The notes under the pieces are model-generated. The model did not search any database. It was not told the DNA's origin and saw only the letters and a program-made list of their open reading frames with translations. From positions 1-43,947 of the forward strand of contig CALFIY010000023.1 in the NCBI GenBank assembly GCA_937877595.1: a stretch of DNA of 43,947 nucleotides. The letters run 5' to 3'. Source of the stretch: an uncultured Prevotella sp. (GTDB taxonomy: Bacteria > Bacteroidota > Bacteroidia > Bacteroidales > Bacteroidaceae). Each line of letters starts with the position of its first letter. Position 1 is the stretch's first letter. The translations under genes and the position numbers were made by a program. Below are positions 14,717-21,493 of this stretch, in pieces.

Positions 14717-15982
14717 TCAATCATAAAACCCAGGCTGTACATAGTCTACGCCAAGTTCGCGGTCGACAGCAGCGATGATGCCCTGCACCTGGCCGAGGGC
14801 AAACATGCGGCCAAGAAGTGTGTAGCCGGCATTGTGGCCGTGGCTCGACTCATCGAAGATGCCGCCGGGCTCGTCAGTGAACGTCATGCCGTGGTCGACG
14901 CGCATGGGAAGACGGTCGCCAGTCTTGAGGCGGCGCTGCTCTTCCTTCTCAAAGATGCGAGCCAGTTCTATCACGTCGGCGCGTCCGCCAAGATGTGATG
15001 CTTCGGTGAAGTCGCCATTGGGGAAGATATGGCAGGAGCGCAGGTGGACGAAGTGGGTGCGCGCAGCATACTTGCGTGCAAGGGCAACAACGTCGTTGTG
15101 AGCGCCTGCCGAGAGAGAACCAGCGCAGAAGGTGAGACCGTTGTGGTAGTTGTCAACGGCTTTAAGGAACCATTCAATGTCGGCATCGCTATTGACAATG
15201 CGAGGCAAACCGAGAATGGGGAAAGGAGGATCGTCTGGGTGAACGCACATGTTCATACCTGTCTCATCGCATACGGGCATGATGGCAGCAAGGAAGTAGC
15301 GCATGTTCTCGCGCAACTGATCCTTGTCAACACCTTTGTAGAGATCGAGGAATTCGCGGAATTTCTCAACGGGGGCCGCGTCGTTCTCAGAGAAATTGCC
15401 AGAGACAAAGCCCTGAGTCTTGATGATGATGTTCTCTACCAGTTGGTGGTCTTTCTCTGGCGTCATGGTCTTTGCCAAAGCGTCGGCTTCGGCAAGGATG
15501 TCACGCTCAACGCCTTCGATGCGGAACTGTTGCCACTCACGGCGTGCCTCAGGACGCTTGAGAATATAGATATCGAAGTAGGCAAACTCAGCAAAGGAGA
15601 AATAGAGATTGCTGGCTCCGTTGGGGTTGGCATGAAGCAGGTCGGTGCGTGCCCAGTCGAGCACTGGCATGAAATTGTAGCAGATGGTGTGGATGCCCTC
15701 TGCGGCAAGATTGCGCATTGACTGCTTGTAGCGCTCTATCTGTTCATCGCGGTCGGGACCGCCGTATTTTATCGTTTCTGTCACGGGCAACGACTCTACA
15801 ACGCTCCATCGCATGCCGTAACTCTCAATGTGTGTACGAAGGTCGTGGATAGCCTCGCGAGTCCAAACTTCGCCGAGGGGCACGTCGTGAAGGGCTGTGA
15901 CGATGCCCTCTACTCCAATCTGTCGCAACATGGCAAGCGTTATCTTGTCTTTCTTGCCAAACCATCTCCACGTCCTTTCCAT
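14717..15982 (-). CDS. uxuA: Mannonate dehydratase UxuA
   Basis: Converts D-mannonate to 2-keto-3-deoxy-D-gluconate in hexuronate catabolism in the cytosol. The 421-residue protein begins MERTWRWFGKKDKITLAMLR and continues with IGVEGIVTALHDVPLGEVW, both typical of UxuA. The metal-site region is recognisable in NMCVHPDDPPFPILGLPRIV and THFVHLRSCHI, with a conserved MRVDHGMTFTDEPGG near the end. Length is slightly above the 395 residues of the E. coli protein. It is followed by the SDR that would make its substrate. The start codon is preceded by a long 8-bp repeat array instead of an ordinary spacer. Confidence 0.95.
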   Translation of the reverse strand: MERTWRWFGKKDKITLAMLRQIGVEGIVTALHDVPLGEVWTREAIHDLRTHIESYGMRWSVVESLPVTETIKYGGPDRDEQIERYKQSMRNLAAEGIHTICYNFMPVLDWARTDLLHANPNGASNLYFSFAEFAYFDIYILKRPEARREWQQFRIEGVERDILAEADALAKTMTPEKDHQLVENIIIKTQGFVSGNFSENDAAPVEKFREFLDLYKGVDKDQLRENMRYFLAAIMPVCDETGMNMCVHPDDPPFPILGLPRIVNSDADIEWFLKAVDNYHNGLTFCAGSLSAGAHNDVVALARKYAARTHFVHLRSCHIFPNGDFTEASHLGGRADVIELARIFEKEEQRRLKTGDRLPMRVDHGMTFTDEPGGIFDESSHGHNAGYTLLGRMFALGQVQGIIAAVDRELGVDYVQPGFYD

Positions 15983-15986
15983 ATAT

Positions 15987-16154
15987 TTCTTGAGTTTTTA
16001 AGTTTTCAGGTTCTTGAGTTTTTAAGTTTTCAGGTTCTTGAGTTTTTAAGTTTTCAGGTTCTTCAGTTTTTAAGTTTTCAGGTTCTTCAGTTTTTAAGTT
16101 TTCAGGTTCTTTAGTTTTTAAGTTTTCAGGTTCTTTAGTTTGTCAGTTTTTCAG
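15987..16154. repeat. 24-bp tandem array (3 x 8-bp sub-units) filling the rhaM-uxuA spacer
   Basis: Seven 24-base units start at 15987, 16011, 16035, 16059, 16083, 16107 and 16131. Each consists of three 8-base sub-units: first TTCTTNAG, then TTTTTAAG, then TTTTCAGG. Base N is G in units 1-3, C in 4-5 and T in 6-7; otherwise units 1-6 are identical and unit 7 is diverged. The array begins four bases upstream of the uxuA start codon and ends over the rhaM stop codon, so the whole 168-base spacer is repeat. There are no spacers of unique sequence, so it is not a CRISPR array. Confidence 0.95.
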
Positions 16155-16468
16155 TCGAGATGGAATACTTCGACAAGTGGCGTGGTGACAGGAGAATTGT
16201 CAGGGTTGACCTCCATGATGTCTGCCATCATGTTCCACCAGCGCTGTGTTATCTCGTCGACTGAGTCGGTGTCCTGAGAACTGCCTTCGCCGCTGCACTC
16301 TTGATAGGCAAAGAGCAGATTGGTCTCGCGGTCCCAGAAAATACTGTAGTTGCTCACACCTGCCTTATGTATCATCTCCACCAGTTCTGGCCAGATGGCA
16401 GCGTGGCGACGTTCATACTCTTTCTCGCACCCTGGTAGCAGGCGCATCTTAAATCCAAATCGTCTCAT
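16151..16468 (-). CDS. rhaM: L-rhamnose mutarotase RhaM
   Basis: Interconverts the alpha and beta anomers of L-rhamnose so that rhamnose isomerase receives its substrate. The 105-residue protein has the family length and motifs: the catalytic histidine in ERRHAAIWPEL, the SNYSIFWDRETNLLFAY strand, and the C-terminal block RWWNMMADIMEVNPDNSP. It starts 3 bases after the GH28 stop codon, implying tight translational coupling. Rhamnose is the neutral backbone sugar of rhamnogalacturonan I, so it links extracellular cutting by the operon to cytosolic rhamnose use. The kinase, isomerase and aldolase genes are not in the window. Confidence 0.93.
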   Translation of the reverse strand: MRRFGFKMRLLPGCEKEYERRHAAIWPELVEMIHKAGVSNYSIFWDRETNLLFAYQECSGEGSSQDTDSVDEITQRWWNMMADIMEVNPDNSPVTTPLVEVFHLD

Positions 16469-16471
16469 AGT

Positions 16472-17884
16472 TTATCTGTTGTTGATATCTGCATTCTTCA
16501 CGTCGTCGAGAACAATGTCGGGGCGTTCGTCGGGACGCATCAGTTCGAAACGTACGTTGCGGAGGTAAAGGCCGTCGACGTGGCGCGCAAAAAGACCATA
16601 GGCTGGCGTCGGCCCTGCCCAGCGTGGCTCAGGATAGTTGGTGCCTTGCTCGCGATAGGGCTTGTCTGTCTTTTTACCACCGCCGCGATACTGTATGCGG
16701 ATATCGGAGAGAGAAACATTACGAATGGGTTCGCCTTCCATGCCGGTAATAATAATGCTGCAAAGTGAGTCGCAGTCGTCGGCCACCACATTATTAATAT
16801 ATATATCGCGCGCGGAACTGGGCTGAGTGACGTCTTTCGGGCCACGGTTGCGGCAGCCGGTAGTGATATAGATGGGGTAGTGGTGGACATGGCTCATGGA
16901 AATGTTGCTCACAGTGATGTTTTCCATACGGCCCTGGTCTACCTCTTCAAAGGCAAGGCCAGACGACCACATGCAGGTGCAGTTGGAAATCGTGATATTG
17001 CGGTAGCCGCCATTCGACTCGGTGCCAAGTTTTATGCGACCGCACACCCAGTTGACTTTCTCTGGCACGTAGGTGCCGTCGAGAAACGTGCCGAGTTTGT
17101 AGCCTGTTACAAGGCAGTTGGTAATGAGGATGTGCTCGCAGGCGACAGCCTTTTTAAGGGCATAGGATGACTTCAGCACAATGGCATCATCGCTCGGCGT
17201 GTTGACTTTGGTGTTTACAACGGTGATATACTTGCAGCAGTCGATATCAATGCCGTCGCGGTTGGTGTCAACGGTGACATTGTCGATGGTGCCGCGCTCA
17301 CAGCCAGTGATGATAATGGCAAAATGGCCGCCACGGAAGATGGTGATATCGCGGATAAGAATGTTGCGGCACTGCTTTAGGGCAATGGCTTTATCGCCAG
17401 TGCCGATGCTGCCGCCCTGCACGTTGCCGGCGCGTTCGGTGTCTTTCTTGGTAAGTCCCTGGCCGTCTATCATACCACGGCCGGTGATGCTGACATTCTC
17501 GGCGCCGTCGGCCCAAATAAGAGAATTGTGGAAATAGGTGTGGCCACCGTCCTGGTATTCAGGGAAGCCGCCAAACGACTCGCTTTCGTCGTAGGCCTTC
17601 ATCTTGGCTGGTGCTGCAAGAATCTTGGCACCAGCGGTGAGGTGGAGTTCGACGTTGCTCTTCATTCGTATGCTGCCGCAGAGATATGTGCCATTTGGCA
17701 CAAGCACCATGCCGCCGCCGTGAGCCACGGCTTCGTCAATGGCACGATTGATGGCCTGATGGTCAAGAGTGGTGCCATCACCTTTTGCACCAAAGTCTCT
17801 TACATTATAAATTCCTGCCATAGCCTCTGTGGCAGCCAGCAGTAGCGAAACAAGCGTTATGGAAAAAATTCTTCTGTAATTCAT
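16472..17884 (-). CDS. GH28 family enzyme, secreted (rhamnogalacturonan-type)
   Basis: Beta-helix family 28 hydrolase of 470 residues with signal peptide (ITLVSLLLAATEAMA, cleavage near residue 23) and the N-terminal pectate-lyase-like block YNVRDFGAKGDGTTLDHQAI. Catalytic aspartates are in NRDGID (Asp210) and SDDAIVLKS (Asp232, Asp233). The usual Gly-His-Gly is not visible; the corresponding region reads GRIKLGTESNGG, which keeps the Arg-x-Lys. That pattern occurs in rhamnogalacturonan-active and exo-acting branches, so an activity on rhamnogalacturonan I or its oligomers is more likely than on homogalacturonan. It overlaps no neighbour; rhaM follows at 3 bases, and the upstream spacer is a 7-bp repeat array. 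Confidence 0.87.
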   Translation of the reverse strand: MNYRRIFSITLVSLLLAATEAMAGIYNVRDFGAKGDGTTLDHQAINRAIDEAVAHGGGMVLVPNGTYLCGSIRMKSNVELHLTAGAKILAAPAKMKAYDESESFGGFPEYQDGGHTYFHNSLIWADGAENVSITGRGMIDGQGLTKKDTERAGNVQGGSIGTGDKAIALKQCRNILIRDITIFRGGHFAIIITGCERGTIDNVTVDTNRDGIDIDCCKYITVVNTKVNTPSDDAIVLKSSYALKKAVACEHILITNCLVTGYKLGTFLDGTYVPEKVNWVCGRIKLGTESNGGYRNITISNCTCMWSSGLAFEEVDQGRMENITVSNISMSHVHHYPIYITTGCRNRGPKDVTQPSSARDIYINNVVADDCDSLCSIIITGMEGEPIRNVSLSDIRIQYRGGGKKTDKPYREQGTNYPEPRWAGPTPAYGLFARHVDGLYLRNVRFELMRPDERPDIVLDDVKNADINNR

Positions 17885-17930
17885 ATCTCTAATTTCTAAC
17901 TTCTTACCTCTTACCTCTCACTTCTCACCA
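17885..17930. repeat. 7-bp degenerate tandem array filling the CE12-GH28 spacer
   Basis: Successive plus-strand units are ATCTCTA, ATTTCTA, ACTTCTT, ACCTCTT, ACCTCTC, ACTTCTC and a partial ACCA at the CE12 stop codon. The consensus is ACTTCTN. The array begins directly after the GH28 start codon (17882-17884) and fills the 46-base spacer. On the coding strand it is purine-rich (GTAAGAG-like) and may double as the ribosome-binding region. Confidence 0.8.
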
Positions 17931-19103
17931 CTAATTCCCGTCAGGCTTTGCCATGTCGGTAGCACCTGACATGTGCCAAACGAAAGTGTCGGGATTGTCG
18001 GGATGTGAAGGGTCGAAGTCTTGCCATTCTGCGCGGAGATGCGTAACAAGCGGCGACTCCATTTTCTTGAGACCCATGACAATCATCTTTGCTATCTCCC
18101 ATGCGCCGAAAGGATTGAAATGGGTGTCGTCGGCAAATGCAGTTTCCTGTCCTACGAAGGTATGGGCAGGATAATGCACCAGCGCCTTCTTTGAGCCCTC
18201 TTCTCCCAGAGCCATATACATCTGGCGTGACATTCCGTTGAGTTCGATGAGAGGAATATTCTCGCGACGGGCCACGGTGCGCATTGCTTCGGGATAGTCG
18301 CCGTGAGTGTGGCGCAGCGTACCGTTCTTTTCAAAGAAGCGGCGCTCGGTTGGTGTAACGAAAATGATGTGTCCGCCTTTCTCACGAACGCGGTCGGCAT
18401 AAATCTTAAGGTTGCGCGAATAACTGTACCATGCACCATCGCCGGCGCGTTTCTCCTTTTCGTCGTTGTGGCCGAACTCGCAAATGACGTAGTCGCCTTT
18501 CTTAAGTTGTGAGAGAATTTTGTCGAGTCGCCCCTGTGCAAGGAATGATGTTGCGGAAAGGCCGCTCTCTGCCAGATTGCCTATTACGACTTTGTCATCA
18601 AACCAGCGTGTAATCATCTGGCCCCACGACGCCCACGGCTCACGTTCCTGGTCGACAACGGTGGAGTTGCCGCAGAGCCACATCGTGACTGCTGTGGTTT
18701 CAGGCTCGATGGTTATTGATTTCACTGCAGGTGCAGGACCGCAGAACGAAATGGTGAGCGAGTCGTCCCAGTTCTTGTAGCCAAACTCCTTTGGCTTCAG
18801 TTTCACGCGCGTTTTGGCATCAATCTGTGGTGAATGTTTGTTGACGACAAACGAGACTGTCTCAAACTTGCCTTTCTTTGTAGATATGGCATCGAAGAAA
18901 TGGCGGCGGCTTTCAGCACGCACCACAGTCTGGGCAGCGCGCTTCTTTGCTCCAACAGTGACGGTGACGCGATAGTTGCCATCTGGCACCTGCACAGTGT
19001 AGTCGAAGGGATGGTCGGACTGCTTGTTTAGTTCTACGGTGTGTGTCTGTGCTACTGCTGTAGTGGCTACAGCCACCATGAGTGATATAAAGATTTTCTT
19101 CAT
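17931..19103 (-). CDS. CE12 rhamnogalacturonan acetylesterase, secreted
   Basis: SGNH-type esterase that removes acetyl groups from galacturonic acid in rhamnogalacturonan I. The 390-residue protein has a signal peptide (ISLMVAVATTAVAQ). A beta-sandwich region of about residues 20-135 (DYTVQVPDGNYRVTVTVG), probably carbohydrate-binding, precedes the catalytic domain. In the latter, the nucleophile serine lies in CGNSTVVDQE (Ser147), the oxyanion asparagine in GHNDEKEK (Asn213) and the Asp-x-x-His pair in DDTHFNPFG near residue 333. All catalytic residues are present. It follows GH3 by 38 bases. Confidence 0.92.
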   Translation of the reverse strand: MKKIFISLMVAVATTAVAQTHTVELNKQSDHPFDYTVQVPDGNYRVTVTVGAKKRAAQTVVRAESRRHFFDAISTKKGKFETVSFVVNKHSPQIDAKTRVKLKPKEFGYKNWDDSLTISFCGPAPAVKSITIEPETTAVTMWLCGNSTVVDQEREPWASWGQMITRWFDDKVVIGNLAESGLSATSFLAQGRLDKILSQLKKGDYVICEFGHNDEKEKRAGDGAWYSYSRNLKIYADRVREKGGHIIFVTPTERRFFEKNGTLRHTHGDYPEAMRTVARRENIPLIELNGMSRQMYMALGEEGSKKALVHYPAHTFVGQETAFADDTHFNPFGAWEIAKMIVMGLKKMESPLVTHLRAEWQDFDPSHPDNPDTFVWHMSGATDMAKPDGN

Positions 19104-19141
19104 AGTATTATTGTTTCTTTTATTCTGTTGGACAGCGGTTT

Positions 19142-21475
19142 CTACTGGTGCAATAGATTGAGAGCCTGCTGTGGCGCCATGACGTTGTGAACGCTCTCGC
19201 TGTAACTATTAAGTTTGAGAGGAGCGCTGAGGCGTATGTCACGACTCGAGGCACCTACGTTGAATGTGTAGATTCCTGCTTCACCCAGCCACTGCGAACC
19301 CTGTTCGTCGAACGACGTGAGCAGACGGCGCTCTATCTCGACAGTGAGCGTCTGGCTCTCGCCTGGTTTCAGTTCGCGTGTCTTTGCAAAGCCTTTCAGT
19401 TCGTGGCGTGGCTGCTCTATGCGGCCTTTTGGCGCTGCTACGTACACCTGTGCCACTTCCTTGCCGGCCACGTCGCCAGTGTTTTTCACGCTGAGGCTTA
19501 CTTCCACGTTGCCGTTCTTGAGAGTCTTCACCTTAAGATTGCTGAAGGCAAATGTTGTGTAACTCAGTCCGTAGCCGAAAGGATAGGCCACTTCGCGCTG
19601 GAAGGTGTCAAAATAGCGGTAGCCGACGTAGATGTCTTCTTCGTGAAGAGTGTAATCGACATTGCGTATCATGCCGCCTTGGTTTTTGTAGGAGTACATG
19701 TCCATTTCCTGTGGGAAGTTGCGTGTCGACGGATGGTCGGTGGCTGCTATTGGCCATGTCATGGTAAGACGGCCGCTTGGATTGGCTTTTCCCGTAAGCA
19801 CATCGGCCACTGAGTTGCCGCCTTCTTCTCCTGGCTGCCAAGCGCAGAGAATTGCATCGGCACGGTCGCGCCACGACGCAGTCTCCATGACAGAACCGGA
19901 ATTGATTATAACGATTACGGGTTTGCCTGCAGCATGGAACTGGTCGCTCACGCGGAATATCATATCTTGTTCCTGACGTGTAAGGTTGAACTCGCCGTCT
20001 ATTTCGCGATCCATTCCTTCGCCAGCCTGACGACCAATGGTGATAATGGCAGCATCAGCCTCTTTTATTTCATGGGCTATACAGCGTTCGCTGATTTCTA
20101 TCTCGTCAAGTTTAGGCTGTCCCTGGTCGAGGAACCACATCATTGGGTTCTTGTCTGCCTTGAGTTTTGCCTTTGCATACTTTACGTAGTTCTGATAAAT
20201 CTCTGTGAGCAGTGGGGTAGTGCTGACGTTGACGTTTTTCAATCCCTGTACCATGTCTACCACGTAAGGCACGTTGACACAGCCAGAGCCTAATCCGCCG
20301 GAGAAGAAGTCGTAACTGTTTACGCCAAACAGCGCCACCGTGTGCATATTGCGTATTGGCAGTACACCATTGTTCTTAAGTAGCACCATGCCTTCTGTTG
20401 ACGATTGTCGGGTAATGGCTGCGTGAGCCTTGAGGTCGGGCTTGTTGCTGTACTGATAACCTTTGAAGCGAGGAGTCTTGACAATGTATTCCAGCATGTT
20501 GCGCACATTGCGGTCTACATCTTTTATATCTAATTTCCCACTCTTCACACCGTCTACTATATCTTGCACCTGAGCAGGATAGCCAGGCATGAGCAGGTCG
20601 TTGCCAGCGCGTACTTCCTGTGCGACAGGGAGGTCGGCGCGCTTGCCAATCCAGTCGGTCATAACAATGCCGTCGAAGCCCCATTCATTGCGCAGCACAG
20701 TGGTAAGCATGTCGGCATAGCCCTGTGCATAGTTGCCGTTAATTTTGTTGTAAGAAGACATTAAGGTCCAAGGTTTGGCATTGCGTACCACCATCTCAAA
20801 ACCGCGGAGATACAATTCGCGCAGTGCGCGTTGTGAGAGGCGCTCGTCAACGCGAGTGCGGTCACTCTCCTGAGAGTTCACGGCAAAGTGTTTTGCACTG
20901 ACGCCAACGCCCTGGCTTTGAATGCCAATGGTGACGGCGGTGCCGATGAGACCAGTGACAACGGGATCTTCCGAGTAGTATTCAAAATTGCGCCCGCAGA
21001 GAGGGTTGCGGTGCAGGTTCATTCCTGGGCCAAGGATTACGTCGCAGCCATATTCCAGAGTTTCATTTCCTATAGCCTCGCCAACTTTCTTTACTAATTC
21101 GGTGTTCCATGTCGAAGCAAGGCAGGTGCCGATGGGAAAGCCTGTGGCATAGAAAGTCTGTGTTGTATTCTTGCGTGTAGCGTCGATATGAACGCCTGCA
21201 GGACCGTCGGCAACACACGTCTCTGGTATTCCGAGTCGGGTAATGCCCACCGTGGTGCCTGCTGCACCGGCAACGAGTTTTTCCTGATGGCCGAGCATTG
21301 CCCCGGAGCCGACAAAGCCGTCGTTGCCACCGCCTACGAGAAGTTGGGCTTTCTCTTCGAGAGTCATGGCGTTAAGTACCTCATCAATGTTGTTAGCGGT
21401 GAGTTTTGGTTGTGCTGTCATGGCAGTTGTCATTGCTGTCAGAAAACAGCAAGTAATAGTCTTCTTAATGTTCAT
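19142..21475 (-). CDS. GH3 family glycoside hydrolase, secreted
   Basis: Family 3 exo-acting beta-glycosidase of 777 residues, with signal peptide (CCFLTAMTTAMTAQ). The N-terminal barrel contains ADGPAGVHI, the Lys-His pair in SAKHFAVNSQES (Lys195, His196) and the nucleophile in GIVMTDWIG (Asp274). The second domain holds the loop around IIINSGSVMETASW that usually carries the acid/base. A fibronectin-III-like domain closes the protein (EVAQVYVAAPKGRIEQPRHE). Family members act as beta-glucosidase, beta-xylosidase or others, and this cannot be decided here; the context suggests trimming of pectin side chains or oligomers. It follows the fusion enzyme by 18 bases. Confidence 0.92.
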   Translation of the reverse strand: MNIKKTITCCFLTAMTTAMTAQPKLTANNIDEVLNAMTLEEKAQLLVGGGNDGFVGSGAMLGHQEKLVAGAAGTTVGITRLGIPETCVADGPAGVHIDATRKNTTQTFYATGFPIGTCLASTWNTELVKKVGEAIGNETLEYGCDVILGPGMNLHRNPLCGRNFEYYSEDPVVTGLIGTAVTIGIQSQGVGVSAKHFAVNSQESDRTRVDERLSQRALRELYLRGFEMVVRNAKPWTLMSSYNKINGNYAQGYADMLTTVLRNEWGFDGIVMTDWIGKRADLPVAQEVRAGNDLLMPGYPAQVQDIVDGVKSGKLDIKDVDRNVRNMLEYIVKTPRFKGYQYSNKPDLKAHAAITRQSSTEGMVLLKNNGVLPIRNMHTVALFGVNSYDFFSGGLGSGCVNVPYVVDMVQGLKNVNVSTTPLLTEIYQNYVKYAKAKLKADKNPMMWFLDQGQPKLDEIEISERCIAHEIKEADAAIITIGRQAGEGMDREIDGEFNLTRQEQDMIFRVSDQFHAAGKPVIVIINSGSVMETASWRDRADAILCAWQPGEEGGNSVADVLTGKANPSGRLTMTWPIAATDHPSTRNFPQEMDMYSYKNQGGMIRNVDYTLHEEDIYVGYRYFDTFQREVAYPFGYGLSYTTFAFSNLKVKTLKNGNVEVSLSVKNTGDVAGKEVAQVYVAAPKGRIEQPRHELKGFAKTRELKPGESQTLTVEIERRLLTSFDEQGSQWLGEAGIYTFNVGASSRDIRLSAPLKLNSYSESVHNVMAPQQALNLLHQ

Positions 21476-21493
21476 ATAATGATTGTTTTTGGT

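Noticed and set aside
15830..16114. Plus-strand open frame with repeated LEFLSFQV
   Set aside because: It is only the 24-bp DNA array translated in one frame, partly antisense to uxuA.
15987..16154. CRISPR array
   Set aside because: The 24-bp units follow each other directly with no unique spacers, and no cas gene is present.
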